Assembly (NCBI RefSeq): GCF_029955155.1 | Contig: NZ_JAPNOZ010000010.1 | Span: 713,661 to 777,660 of the forward strand | Source of the DNA: Psychrobacillus sp. NEAU-3TGS | Lineage (GTDB): Bacteria; Bacillota; Bacilli; Bacillales_A; Planococcaceae | DNA length: 64,000 bases | Direction: 5' to 3' | Part shown: piece by piece, positions 26,841-35,757 of the stretch | Layout: every line of letters begins with the position of its first letter | How positions within the stretch are numbered: the stretch's first letter is position 1 | The notes under the pieces: model-generated | What the model was told of the DNA's origin: nothing | Seen by the model: the letters and a program-made list of their open reading frames with translations, nothing else | Database searches by the model: none | Translations under genes and position numbers: made by a program

Positions 26841-26945
26841 TAGGTTAATGAGAAAGGAACAAGCGCGCTTTAAAATTAAAACCTGTTCCTATAATTCCCC
26901 GTGGGCTTTGGACAAACTTGTTGCTATATCATTACCATTTTTTAG

Positions 26946-26986
26946 ATAGGCTGGTCGTGACTGACGTCACAACCAGCCTATTTTTT
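26946..26986 (+). terminator. Terminator downstream of hemQ
   Basis: 16-bp stem ATAGGCTGGTCGTGAC / GTCACAACCAGCCTAT with one mismatch, 4-nt loop and T6. Strong, though 105 nt after the stop. Confidence 0.85.
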
Positions 26987-26998
26987 CTTGGTAATCTT

Positions 26999-27148
26999 AT
27001 GGCATCTGTCTATCCGGCGCCCTCTCTCAACAGTATAAAACAGGTGAAGAACTTTTTGGATAATGAGTGAAAAGATGCTTTCCAACTCATAAAGGAAGCA
27101 CCCGAAGATGAAATTTCGGGTGCTCAAGTAGCTGCTCTATATAATTGA
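26999..27148 (+). pseudogene. Possible relic of a small gene with an in-frame TGA
   Basis: ATG 26999 opens 23 codons (MASVYPAPSLNSIKQVKNFL..) to TGA at 27068-27070, after which the same frame continues 25 protein-like codons (KDAFQLIKEAPEDEISGAQV..) to TGA 27146. No ribosome site is seen. It looks like a decayed gene in which a Trp or similar codon became TGA. I recognise no family. Confidence 0.3.
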
Positions 27149-27446
27149 CACTAACTATTTTTGATTCTATACTCTTTGACCAATAAAGAAATTAGAAAAA
27201 ATGTCTATTTAAAGATTCTTCCTAACTAACAGATCACTCTTTCTTTTTTTGATGGATTTGAAAACAATTAATGGATTGTAACTGTAGGCATTGACGGCTA
27301 ACCGCTCACACGTAGAAAACATCCATCTCGAGTGTTAAATTGTATAATTTCTTTAAAAAGAATGCGGTCTTTTTTCTGTTCCTCTCTTTTAGCGATATGT
27401 ATCATTTCTTCTTTCCTAACATAGTGTATATATAGGAGGTGATGCG
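27149..27446. other. Upstream region of cwlJ, nothing else recognised
   Basis: About 300 A+T-rich bases. CATAGTGTA at 27420 resembles a mother-cell sigma -10 but is too close to the ribosome site (27434) to be one for cwlJ. No ORF. Confidence 0.4.
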
Positions 27447-27866
27447 TTGGCAGTAGTTAAGTCCACTTCAAAGCAACTAGATTTACTAGCAAGGCTAATG
27501 CGTGCGGAAGCTGAGGGTGATGGTCAGCTTGGTATGTTATTGGTTGGTAATGTTGGAGTGAACCGGGTTCTTGCCGATTGCTTAGATTTTCGTAATATTC
27601 GTAATTTGGAAGAGATGGTATTCCAAAAACCAGGTGGCTTTGTGGCAACAACCCAATCTTATTTTTATCAACGTGCCCGTGAACAGGATCGAAATTTAGC
27701 AAGACGCGTTATTAATGGGGAACGTTTTAGTCCCGGCGAACGCTCCTTATGGTTTTTTGATCCAGGTGGCGATTGTCCTCCTCAGTGGTATAACCAATGG
27801 AACACCGGACGTTTTAAAACGCATTGTTTTTACTCTCCAACCGTTGCCGAATGCCCAAGTGTATAA
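27447..27866 (+). CDS. cwlJ: Spore cortex cell-wall hydrolase CwlJ
   Basis: 139-residue hydrolase_2 (SleB/CwlJ) protein that degrades spore cortex during germination. Visible are LLARLMRAEAEGDGQLGMLL with the catalytic Glu, VGNVGVNRVLADC, and the C-terminal SLWFFDPGGDCPPQWYNQW segment. There is no signal peptide, as for CwlJ, which sits at the coat-cortex interface. The start is TTG 27447 after TAGGAGGTG. It is followed 25 nt later by gerQ, which CwlJ needs for localisation, as in the B. cereus group. Confidence 0.93.
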   Translation: MAVVKSTSKQLDLLARLMRAEAEGDGQLGMLLVGNVGVNRVLADCLDFRNIRNLEEMVFQKPGGFVATTQSYFYQRAREQDRNLARRVINGERFSPGERSLWFFDPGGDCPPQWYNQWNTGRFKTHCFYSPTVAECPSV

Positions 27867-27891
27867 TTCTATTTCCAGAAAGGATGTATGA

Positions 27892-28215
27892 ATGGTTCAA
27901 TATTATTGGTATCCTGGAGCTTTTCCACCTCAACAGCAACAACCGATGACTCCTCCTGCTCAACCGCCAAGCCCAGGCCGACAAGAAGAATCGTATATCG
28001 AGAACATTTTACGAATGAACAGAGGTAAGCTAGGTACATTCTATTTCACTTTTGAAAATAACAAAGAATGGAACGCTAAAGTGATTAAAGGCTATGTAGA
28101 AGCAGCAGGCCGCGATCATGTGATCATAAGTGATCCAAATGGGAAAAGATACTTAATGTTAATGATTTATCTAGACTATGTAACATTTGATGAAGAAATT
28201 AACTATAACTTATAA
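27892..28215 (+). CDS. gerQ: Spore coat protein GerQ
   Basis: 107-residue GerQ (YwdL). The N-terminus is Pro/Gln/Tyr-rich (QYYWYPGAFPPQQQQP), and the conserved C-terminal half runs ESYIENILRMNRGKLGTFYF to DYVTFDEEINYN. GerQ is a coat protein that is cross-linked by Tgl transglutaminase and is required for CwlJ in the coat. Co-transcribed with cwlJ. Confidence 0.93.
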   Translation: MVQYYWYPGAFPPQQQQPMTPPAQPPSPGRQEESYIENILRMNRGKLGTFYFTFENNKEWNAKVIKGYVEAAGRDHVIISDPNGKRYLMLMIYLDYVTFDEEINYNL

Positions 28216-28255
28216 ACAAAGAGACTTATCCGAATTTAAGGATAAGTCTCTTTGT
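28216..28255 (+). terminator. Terminator of cwlJ-gerQ
   Basis: 16-bp perfect stem ACAAAGAGACTTATCC / GGATAAGTCTCTTTGT with an 8-nt loop, directly after the gerQ stop. The T run after it is poor. Confidence 0.75.
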
Positions 28256-28280
28256 TGTGGCTATTACGCTATTCACTTCA

Positions 28281-28661
28281 TTAACTCGCAAACTTCGCAG
28301 CAGCAACAATAATCATAATCCATCCAACTAAAAATGCTACGCCGCCGATTGGAGTAATAGCTCCTAAAATGCCAATACCAGTTAAACTCAATACATACAA
28401 GCTACCAGAGAATAAAATAATCCCTGCTAGGATTAAATAGCCCGCTGTATTTAATGATGAAACAGGTCCAAGTATCTTGCTACTCATCAAAATACCGATT
28501 GCGATTAACGCAAGTGCATGGAACATTTGATATTGTACAGCCGTTTCCCAAATCGCTAAATACTTTTCCGATAGTTTTTCCTTTAAAGCGTGTGCGCCAA
28601 AAGCACCAAATGCTACTGCCAAAAATCCATTGATAGCTCCTGCAATAATAAATAATTTCAC
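28281..28661 (-). CDS. ywdK: DUF423 membrane protein (YwdK-like)
   Basis: 126-residue membrane protein with four predicted helices. The signature is [20 protein letters not shown] followed by [20 protein letters not shown]. Start taken at GTG 28661, 6 nt after AGTAGGA; the ATG at 28667 directly abuts that site, and relatives begin MKLF. Function unknown. Confidence 0.88.
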   Translation of the reverse strand: MKLFIIAGAINGFLAVAFGAFGAHALKEKLSEKYLAIWETAVQYQMFHALALIAIGILMSSKILGPVSSLNTAGYLILAGIILFSGSLYVLSLTGIGILGAITPIGGVAFLVGWIMIIVAAAKFAS

Positions 28662-28680
28662 AATCATTCCTACTTTCTAT

Positions 28681-28929
28681 TTAGAAATCAAATAATGACT
28701 CTCCGTTTGCATCGTCTTCTTTTAATGCAACCGGCTGTTGTATTGCTGGGGCTATGGCTACTGCTTGGACAACTGGTGAAGCTTGGGATGATGGCCCGGA
28801 TTCTAACGCTAAATCGCATAATGCTCGTATTGCAGCGAGTGCCTCTCTTTTCGTTTGTTCATTACCAGTTGTTTTGGCTAGCGTAAGCTGTTTATCTATT
28901 TGCATGAAAATATGTTCATTTGAAATCAT
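28681..28929 (-). CDS. ywdI: YwdI family protein (DUF5327)
   Basis: 82-residue protein, helical N-terminal half (SNEHIFMQIDKQLTLAKTTG, EALAAIRALCDLALE), Pro/Ala-rich tail. The ATG at 28929 overlaps the upstream stop in an ATGA, with GAGGGG before it. Position between ung and ywdK matches B. subtilis ywdI. Function unknown. Confidence 0.8.
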   Translation of the reverse strand: MISNEHIFMQIDKQLTLAKTTGNEQTKREALAAIRALCDLALESGPSSQASPVVQAVAIAPAIQQPVALKEDDANGESLFDF

Positions 28930-29105
28930 CGTCTTTGCCCCTCTTCTTGCTTTCGTTCGAATTTCAAGCATTCCATGCCCGAGGTACGCTTTACTAATGC
29001 AGATGGGAGCTCTTTCGTTTTAAATCCGTAAGCTTTGCACCCACGTGGATGTCTCGCATCCCATGTAGTAAAAAAGAAGCGGCATTTAAAACAGTTTACT
29101 GCCAA
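28926..29105 (-). CDS. Small conserved cysteine-containing protein
   Basis: 59 residues starting at TTG 29105 (TTG GCA GTA) with GCGAGGGAG just upstream. The sequence (NCFKCRFFFTTWDARHPRGC, then KAYGFKTKELPSALV) has a C-X2-C plus a third Cys that could bind metal. I recall similar small proteins beside ung in Bacillaceae but know no function. Coupled to ywdI by a 4-nt overlap. The longer frame to 29192 is antisense to nothing but overlaps ung and is unlikely. Confidence 0.7.
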   Translation of the reverse strand: MAVNCFKCRFFFTTWDARHPRGCKAYGFKTKELPSALVKRTSGMECLKFERKQEEGQRR

Positions 29106-29142
29106 ATTACTCCCTCGCTTTCCCGTCCATATAATAGCATAA

Positions 29143-29796
29143 TCATAAGCAAAAATCGATTGGTGTCTCTCCCCATGCTTCGAGCTGCGCATTTATCTTA
29201 GAATACGGCTTACTCCCAAAAAATCCTCGATGTACACTTAGCGGACTTGGATGTGGAGATTCTAAAATCATATGTTTTTTCGTATCTATTAGCTTTTTCT
29301 TCATTTGCGCTGGTCTTCCCCAGAGGACAAAAATAATCGGCTTTTCTCTTTCCGATAGACGCTTAATCACTTCATCCGTAAACGTTTCCCAGCCCATTCC
29401 TTTATGGGAATTAGCTTGCCCTGCTCTTACGGTCATTACCGTATTAAGCAATAAAACCCCCTGCTGTGCCCATTTCAATAAATAGCCGTTTGAAGGAACC
29501 GGACACCCTATATCATCCGCAAGTTCCTTAAACATATTGCGTAGACTCGGTGGTACCCTTACCCCAGGATTTACCGAAAAGCTCATCCCATGCGCCTGTC
29601 CTTCCCCGTGATAGGGATCCTGTCCTAAAATAACTATTTTCACTTCATCAAAAGGCGTTGCACGAAAAGCGTTGCCAATATCCTTTCGCTTTGGATAAAT
29701 CGTTTGTTCTGCGTATTCTTTATCTAAAAAAGATTGGAGTTCTAAAAAATATGGCTTTTCCCATTCATCTGCTAATACTTCTTTCCAGCTTGGCAA
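29143..29796 (-). CDS. ung: Uracil-DNA glycosylase
   Basis: 217-residue family 1 UDG that removes uracil from DNA. Catalytic motif [18 protein letters not shown] with the water-activating Asp, FVLWG and the loop [16 protein letters not shown]. Start is TTG 29796, about 9 nt after AAGGAG, which itself overlaps the end of the DUF4230 gene. Confidence 0.96.
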   Translation of the reverse strand: MPSWKEVLADEWEKPYFLELQSFLDKEYAEQTIYPKRKDIGNAFRATPFDEVKIVILGQDPYHGEGQAHGMSFSVNPGVRVPPSLRNMFKELADDIGCPVPSNGYLLKWAQQGVLLLNTVMTVRAGQANSHKGMGWETFTDEVIKRLSEREKPIIFVLWGRPAQMKKKLIDTKKHMILESPHPSPLSVHRGFFGSKPYSKINAQLEAWGETPIDFCL

Positions 29797-29802
29797 TGCG
29801 CG

Positions 29803-30554
29803 TCACTCCTTAAACTGAACTTGTACGTCGTAATCTACTAATTGGAACATCTCTTTTACAGATTTCTCCGCATTTTCTTCCGCTAACTGTAAAATGCCTT
29901 GTCCCGTCGCCTCTTCTATCATCATTTTTTGGCCTTTTCCGCCAGCTCATACCCTTCTTTTATATCCGCTTTTTCACGGAATAATCCTTCATTAGAAAAT
30001 ACTTTCGCCTGGTCAAAGAAAATTTCCGTACCACCTAGAATTTGTGGCGCCGGTAATGTGAGACTCGCCGTTTTTTTATCTTTGTCCACTTTTATATCCG
30101 ATTCCTTCACTTGCGAAAAATCTACACCCGCTCGTACTCTACCCGGCACAACAACGAGCAACTGCCTTTTAGTACCCGGTAAATCCATGCCAATTTCTTT
30201 TCCGAATAATTGGTTGTCCTGTTCTTCGATAATTACTTTTGTATACGCTTCAGCGGTCGACAATTCATTTAGTGCCTGTACTCGTTCGACAATAGAACCT
30301 TTGTTTTCCGAAAAGGTGCTGCCTTGAATCGCCCAAAATGCGGCAAATGGTAAGGCAGCTAACAAGAGGAGAACAATTATTACAATAAGGATAATCGATT
30401 TCGTTCTAAATCTATATAAAGCACGTGGAATTTTCCCAAAGCCAAACCCTTGTCTAGAAGGATTTTCTGCAATCGTTGCAGTTGTTTCGTTTTTTTGCGC
30501 TTTTAGTTCTTCTAATAGTTTTTCCATTTCTCGAATTTTGTCATCTTTTCGCAT
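29803..30554 (-). pseudogene. DUF4230 membrane-anchored protein, single frameshift
   Basis: The first frame (30554-29922) has an N-terminal coiled segment, one helix (about 52-74) and the DUF4230 domain up to ELAEKAKK, then TGA. The other frame continues with IEEATGQGILQLAEENAEKS to VQVQFKE, stop at 29803, which is the expected DUF4230 C-terminus. Adding one A to the A6 tract (29924-29929) restores a 250-residue protein. Function unknown. Could be an inactivated gene or a homopolymer miscall. Confidence 0.75.
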
Positions 30555-30657
30555 ATCATCTCTCTTTTCCTCTTAATCTACTACGTTAACAGTACAAAAA
30601 AATTGTCCGTTTCACAACTATTCTATATCTGTTACGATGAAAAAGGGTGATATGTGT

Positions 30658-30915
30658 ATGGCTGATTTACATTATCGGGAGAAACTAAGAAAAATTGAAC
30701 AAGCTGCTAGTACAAATGAAGTTTCTAACGGTGCGAAAAGTTTTGGACTTGGCTGCTTTACAGTGGGCATGCTACTATTCATTGGCTTTCTTCTATTTTT
30801 AGCAATCTCCTTATTTATTAATGATATTATATTCGGATCCGTTATCACTTTTTTCGTCGCAGCTCTTTTCATTTTCATTCTGCTGAAATTATTAACAGCT
30901 CCGAAACTTCCTTAA
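30658..30915 (+). CDS. Small membrane protein, unknown
   Basis: 85 residues with a charged N-terminus (ADLHYREKLRKIEQA) and two hydrophobic helices. ATG 30658 lies 7 nt after AAAGGGTGA; ATGs at 30637 and 30652 are less well placed. No family recognised. Confidence 0.65.
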   Translation: MADLHYREKLRKIEQAASTNEVSNGAKSFGLGCFTVGMLLFIGFLLFLAISLFINDIIFGSVITFFVAALFIFILLKLLTAPKLP

Positions 30916-30983
30916 TTTAAGTTTCGACTATTGTCTGATATAATGAAAAATATTAACTTTTTATCAAAAGGGGAAACGCTAAA

Positions 30984-31817
30984 ATGTCGATTAAAAAAAC
31001 ACTAACAATTGCAGGCTCTGACACTTCAGGCGGAGCTGGAATACAAGCAGATTTAAAAACATTCCAAGAGCACGGTACATATGGCATGAACGTTCTAACG
31101 GTTGTTGCTACAATGGATCCTGATAACGGTTGGAGCCATGGTGTATTTTCTCTTCCAGTAGACGAGATAAAACGACAAGCTAAAACCGCTTTATCGACAA
31201 ATGTCGATGCGATTAAAACGGGTATGCTAAGTACAGAAGAAATTATCGAAACAGCTGGAAACATCATTGAAGCGTCTGGCACAAACAATGTCGTAATCGA
31301 CCCTGTTATGGTGTGCAAGGGTGAAGATGAAGTATTAAACCCAGGCACAGTGGATGCGATGATTACTAACCTACTGCCACGTGCTTTAGTCGTTACTCCA
31401 AATCTTTTTGAAGCTGGACAACTTTCAGGTCTGGGAACACTTAAAACAATTGACGATATGAAAGCTGCTGCGGAAAAAATTCATGCACTTGGCGCTAAAA
31501 ATGTTGTTATCAAAGGCGGCAAACAATTAGCACATGATAAAGCGGTCGATCTCTTCTATGATGGACAAGCACACACTTTGTTAGAGACAGAAAAAACAGA
31601 TACAACTTATAACCACGGAGCTGGCTGTACTTTTGCTGCAGCGGTGACTGCTAACTTGGCAAATGGTTTATCAGTTGCAGATGCTGTTTTTGAAGCAAAA
31701 GAATTCGTTTCAGCCGCTATAGCACATGGTTGGAAACTAAACCAATATGTAGGACCAGTTCTTCACGGTGCAAAAGGGAAATACGGTGCACCAGAAGTAA
31801 CGACAACTACTGTATAA
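30984..31817 (+). CDS. pdxK: Pyridoxine/pyridoxal/pyridoxamine kinase (PdxK/ThiD family)
   Basis: 277-residue ribokinase-fold kinase phosphorylating B6 vitamers. N-terminal TIAGSDTSGGAGIQADLKTF, VVIDPVMVCKGEDEVL, and the anion hole/catalytic region TTYNHGAGCTFAAAVTANLA. Bacillus B6 kinase (YwdB) is a ThiD homolog, and the nearby ung/ywd genes support this assignment over HMP-P kinase. AAAAGGGG precedes the ATG. Confidence 0.88.
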   Translation: MSIKKTLTIAGSDTSGGAGIQADLKTFQEHGTYGMNVLTVVATMDPDNGWSHGVFSLPVDEIKRQAKTALSTNVDAIKTGMLSTEEIIETAGNIIEASGTNNVVIDPVMVCKGEDEVLNPGTVDAMITNLLPRALVVTPNLFEAGQLSGLGTLKTIDDMKAAAEKIHALGAKNVVIKGGKQLAHDKAVDLFYDGQAHTLLETEKTDTTYNHGAGCTFAAAVTANLANGLSVADAVFEAKEFVSAAIAHGWKLNQYVGPVLHGAKGKYGAPEVTTTTV

Positions 31818-31827
31818 GAAATTATTC

Positions 31828-31860
31828 ACTCGCAAAGTCTCACTGACTTTGCGAGTTTTT
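31828..31860 (+). terminator. Terminator of pdxK
   Basis: 12-bp stem ACTCGCAAAGTC / GACTTTGCGAGT, 5-nt loop, T5, 10 nt after the stop. Confidence 0.9.
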
Positions 31861-31935
31861 CATCTCAATCATTCGCTTCCCAAACTTATTTTCATTATAC
31901 TTATAAAAGACTTTATGTTAGGAGGCTATATATAA

Positions 31936-32286
31936 ATGGAACTTGTTAATGTAGAACAACTACAAGTACTTTTGAATAAATTTGCAAACGAAGATGTATA
32001 TATTCATCTAGAAACTACAAATGGTGCATATGCATCTCATTTTGATGAAAAGGTATTCAATGCAGGGGCTTTTATCCGCAATGTCATGCTTCGATATGAG
32101 CTTGGAAAAGTAGCAGGAGAAGCACCACATCGTGTCGGCCTTAAATTACCACATGGTTGGGTATACGCTCAAGGCATTACGCATTTCGAATTAGACGAAC
32201 ATGATCGTTTACTAATGGCAGGACATGACCAAAATGGGAAGCTTGCGGTCGCATTAGAAATTAGTAAAACACCATTCACTTATTAA
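31936..32286 (+). CDS. yojF: YojF family protein (DUF1806)
   Basis: 116-residue DUF1806 protein (LQVLLNKFANEDVYIHLETT, HRVGLKLPHGWVYAQGITHF). It precedes bshB2 by 13 nt, as in the B. subtilis yojF-yojG pair, so it probably supports bacillithiol deacetylation. TTAGGAGG upstream. Confidence 0.9.
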   Translation: MELVNVEQLQVLLNKFANEDVYIHLETTNGAYASHFDEKVFNAGAFIRNVMLRYELGKVAGEAPHRVGLKLPHGWVYAQGITHFELDEHDRLLMAGHDQNGKLAVALEISKTPFTY

Positions 32287-32299
32287 GGAGGACACACAA

Positions 32300-32985
32300 A
32301 TGACTTTACCAATGGAACGACATGTACTTGTTGTATTCCCTCACCCAGATGACGAAGCTTTCGGCGTTTCCGGAACGATTGCAACTTACGTAAAACAAGG
32401 AATTCCGGTTACATATGCGTGTCTAACTTTAGGCGAAATGGGAAGAAACTTGGGAAACCCACCTTTTGCGACACGTGAAACCCTTCCACAAATTCGTAAA
32501 GAGGAGCTACTCGCTTCTGCCAAAGCAATGGGCGTAACGGATCTTCGAATGATGGGGCTTCGTGATAAAACAGTGGAGTTTGAAGATGATGAAAAAATGG
32601 TGGAAATGATGGAGAATCTAATTGCAGATACAAATCCGTCGCTTGTTATTACGTTCTATCCAAACTATGCGGTCCACCCTGACCATGATGCAACCGGGCG
32701 TGCTATGATCCGTGCAATTCGCCGCATGCCAGAAGAGGCTCGTCCTACCATTATGCACTTGCTTTTTCAAATGATACCAAGGAAGCTTTAGGAGAACCAG
32801 ATATTGTGCATAATATCAAGGAGTCGAGAGAAGAAAAAATGGGTGCGATGCGCGCACATATTTCGCAAACGGCATGGATGCTAGAAGAAATGGATAAACG
32901 CTTAGCAGACGGGGAGCCAGAAGCAGAAAATTGGCTACATTTCGAACGCTTCTATACGTATGATTTCAACAAAGATTTCGAATAA
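32300..32985 (+). pseudogene. bshB2: Bacillithiol biosynthesis deacetylase BshB2, single frameshift
   Basis: PIG-L/LmbE-type deacetylase that removes acetyl from GlcNAc-malate on the way to bacillithiol. Zinc motif PHPDDEAFG and the later HPDHDATG are present. The frame from 32300 ends at TAG 32789, while a second frame carries on with ALAFSNDTKEALGEPD to DFNKDFE, stop 32985. Adding one base near 32745 (ATTATGCAC read as ATT-NAT-GCA) gives a 228-residue protein of normal length. Not a homopolymer, so this may be a true mutation. Confidence 0.8.
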
Positions 32986-33092
32986 TAGAACATCCCTTGT
33001 TTTTATAGACTTCTCTATGCAAATGAATTAGTATGTATAAATGACTTGACACTACGCATATTTATTCATTCATAGAAAGTTGGGCAATAACA

Positions 33093-34433
33093 TTGAAGAA
33101 GTTTTCTTTATCTACATGGATTTTGTTCCTGCTTCCATCGATTGCAGGAGTTATTATGTTTATGATTCCCCTTCCTACTTCGGAAGGCTTTAAAATTCCG
33201 ATTGCGTTGTTTTCTAATATGTTATCTAATGCAATTTCTCCATTCGTGCAATGGATTGCATTAGTAATGATATGGATTGCGGCAATTGGATCAGTTGTAT
33301 TTCTATTTTTACCTAAGCAAAATACATTTATTAACCAATTATTTAAGGTATCGATATTTTGGACCGTTACTCGTGTAGTTGGTGCTGTTTTTGCTGTATT
33401 AATCATCTTCCAAATTGGACCGGAAGCGGTTTGGAATGAAAATACTGGTGGAATGCTACTTAGCCCAGACGGTTTAGTATCGTTTTTATTTACGATCTTC
33501 TTATTCGCAGGTCTATTATTGCCGTTTTTATTGAACTTTGGATTACTAGAGTTTTTCGGTACAATGGCAGTAAAAATTATGCGCCCGCTTTTCAAGCTTC
33601 CAGGGCGTTCTGCAGTAGACGCCCTGACTTCTTGGGTTGGTGACGGAACGATCGGTGTTTTACTGACAGCAAGACAATATGAAGAGGGCTATTACACGAA
33701 AAAAGAAGCAGCCATTATTGGTTCTACATTTTCCGTGGTATCTATCACATTTTGTATCGTCGTACTTGATGAGGTTGGTCTTTCTAACTATTTCTTGCCA
33801 TTTTACTTTACGGTTCTGCTTTGCGGTCTTGTTTTAGCATTCATCATGCCTCGAATTTATCCATTACGTGGGAAACCAGAGGAACACATTGATGGTCGTC
33901 CGCTTGACTTAAAAGCTGAAGACTTTCCGGAAGGCTATAATGCTTTTACACATGGTTTAGAAAATGCACTTGTGAAAGCAAATGATAATCGCTCCATCAA
34001 GAAGTTTTTCTCAGATGGTATTAAAAATGTAATTGATTTATACATCGGTGTTGCACCAGTCGTACTTGCTTTTGGTACGGTCGCATTAATGCTTGCAGAG
34101 TTCACACCAATTTTCACGATTTTAGGAAAACCTTTTGAACCTTTATTAATGCTTTTTGGTATTCCGGAAGCTGCCGAGGCGGCTCAGACAATGGTTGTCG
34201 GGTTTGCGGATATGTTCTTACCGACGCTACTAAGCGGTGGAATTGAGTCAGATAAGACACTATTCTTCATCGCCGCAATGTCCGTGACGCAGCTCATCTA
34301 TATGTCTGAGGTTGGTGGGTTGTTACTTGGTTCGAAAATTCCAGTTAACTTTAAAGATTTAATCTTTATTTTCCTACTACGTACACTTATTGCATTTCCT
34401 ATTATTGCAGCAGCAGCACATATTTTGTTCTAA
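33093..34433 (+). CDS. YjiH family membrane protein (nucleoside-recognition/Gate domain)
   Basis: 446-residue polytopic protein with about ten helices and two Gate-type repeats; landmarks GRSAVDALTSWVGDGTIGVL, TFSVVSITFCIVVLDEVG, GLENALVKA and FADMFLPTLLSGGIESDKT. The family resembles spore maturation and nucleoside-transport gate proteins, substrate unknown. The start is TTG 33093 with only a weak GA-poor site (AAAGTTGGG). Monocistronic. Confidence 0.82.
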   Translation: MKKFSLSTWILFLLPSIAGVIMFMIPLPTSEGFKIPIALFSNMLSNAISPFVQWIALVMIWIAAIGSVVFLFLPKQNTFINQLFKVSIFWTVTRVVGAVFAVLIIFQIGPEAVWNENTGGMLLSPDGLVSFLFTIFLFAGLLLPFLLNFGLLEFFGTMAVKIMRPLFKLPGRSAVDALTSWVGDGTIGVLLTARQYEEGYYTKKEAAIIGSTFSVVSITFCIVVLDEVGLSNYFLPFYFTVLLCGLVLAFIMPRIYPLRGKPEEHIDGRPLDLKAEDFPEGYNAFTHGLENALVKANDNRSIKKFFSDGIKNVIDLYIGVAPVVLAFGTVALMLAEFTPIFTILGKPFEPLLMLFGIPEAAEAAQTMVVGFADMFLPTLLSGGIESDKTLFFIAAMSVTQLIYMSEVGGLLLGSKIPVNFKDLIFIFLLRTLIAFPIIAAAAHILF

Positions 34434-34439
34434 GAACAA

Positions 34440-34560
34440 AAGTGGAAGCGCCTATGTCTGCCCCGACAGGCAAATGAGGAAAAGCAAGGAGGCAGCTACC
34501 AAGCCACCACAGCTTTTTCACATTTGACCCCGAGGGCAAGGCGCTGGAGTCTGGATGTAA
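34440..34560 (+). repeat. Long imperfect-hairpin intergenic element
   Basis: Nested stems: AGCGCC 34447-34452 with GGCGCT 34540-34545; GCCC 34460-34463 with GGGC 34534-34537; 15-nt arms 34471-34485 and 34512-34526 with two mismatches. The 3' tail reads GGAGTCTGGATGTAATTGTA. From memory this resembles dispersed elements in Bacillaceae intergenic regions; only one copy is in this window. Confidence 0.6.
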
Positions 34561-34612
34561 TTGTACTCATAGTAAGCTATCTACATGTGATCAATTTTAT
34601 AGTCTAAGAAAT

Positions 34613-34655
34613 CAAAAACAGCGAACCCTTTTACAAGGTGTCCGCTGTTTTTTTA
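34613..34655. terminator. Terminator at the end of tdh
   Basis: Stem AACAGCG (34617-34623) with CGCTGTT (34643-34649) plus inner pairing, bordered by A and T runs. The tdh stop codon lies in the loop. Could work in both directions. Confidence 0.75.
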
Positions 34656-35589
34656 GTTGCTAGCTTTTCTAGCATATCTTTCGTCATTGCATCTAAATCA
34701 TATTTATACGTAAAGCCCCACTCTTCTTTTGCAGCAGTTGCGTCAATTGAATCCGGCCAGCTGTCAGCAATCGCTTGGCGTACATGGTCCACATCATAAT
34801 CTAAAGTAAATGTTGGAATTACTTTTTTAATAGATGTAGCAATTTGTTCTGGCTCAAAACTCATCGCTGTTACATTAAACGCATTACGGTGATTTAACTT
34901 CGACGCGTCTGCTTCCATTAGATCTACTATCGCCTGCAGTGCATCCGGCATATACATCATATCCATGTAAGTACCTTGAGCAATATAAGAAGTGTACTTC
35001 CCTTCTGCTAACGCTTTGTAATAAATATCTACTGCATAATCAGTCGTTCCACCACCAGGTAATGTCTCGTTTGAAATCAGCCCCGGGAAACGTACACCAC
35101 GTGTATCTAATCCAAATTTATGGAAGTAATAATCACATAATAATTCTCCTGACACTTTGTTTACACCGTACATAGTCGTCGGGCGTTGAAGTGTGTCTTG
35201 CGGTGTGTTTTGTTTAGGAGTAGAAGGTCCAAATGCTCCAATTGAGCTTGGCGTGAAAAATTGCATATTTAAATCGCGAGCAGTTTCTAGCGCATTCATT
35301 AGCCCACCCATGTTTAAGTTCCAAGCAAATAACGGTTTCGCTTCTGCAGTCGCGGATAAAAGTGCAGCCATATGCATAATGGTATCTGCTCCAAAGTTCT
35401 TGGCAATTTGATGCATTTTTTCTCCGTCTGTTACATCAAGGATTTCGAATGGGCCACTTTTCGTTGTTTCAGACGTGATTTGTCGAATATCTGTTGCAAG
35501 TACGTTTTCTGCACCATATTCTTTTCGAAGTTTGGTGATTAATTCTGAACCAATTTGCCCTAAAGCTCCGGTGACCATAATTTTTTCAT
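34631..35589 (-). CDS. tdh: L-threonine 3-dehydrogenase, SDR/epimerase type (start affected by a likely one-base deletion)
   Basis: NAD-dependent SDR (GalE-like) threonine dehydrogenase making 2-amino-3-ketobutyrate, which the nearby kbl product cleaves. Rossmann motif [23 protein letters not shown] with the Y-X3-K pair, and [20 protein letters not shown]. The ATG at 35589 has GGGAG 13 nt upstream but is out of frame by one base: it is followed by A6, and A7 would give the expected start [11 protein letters not shown]. The in-frame ATG at 35578 has no ribosome site at proper distance. Confidence 0.88.
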
Positions 35590-35757
35590 GCTGTCTACTC
35601 CCTCTCGAAAACAATTGTATTTTTGGAAAGAACACTTTGTATTTATTAACCTTGTTTTAATAGCGTTTATTTTTACTTATTATATGCTGTTCTTTTGGAA
35701 AATACAATAAGAGATTTATATGGGGATTTGATATAATAAAAGAAAAAAGAGGTAAAT

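Noticed and set aside
27400-27428. Mother-cell sigma-E/K promoter for cwlJ (TATCATT / CATAGTGTA)
   Set aside because: The implied start point would fall on the ribosome binding site.
29918-29932. Programmed -1 frameshift at C-AAA-AAA in the DUF4230 gene
   Set aside because: No downstream pseudoknot or upstream Shine-Dalgarno stimulator was evident, and other genes show the same one-base loss; an indel is simpler.
33062-33595. 177-codon minus-strand frame
   Set aside because: Antisense shadow of the yjiH-like gene; rich in Asn/Lys/Thr codons mirrored from membrane helices.
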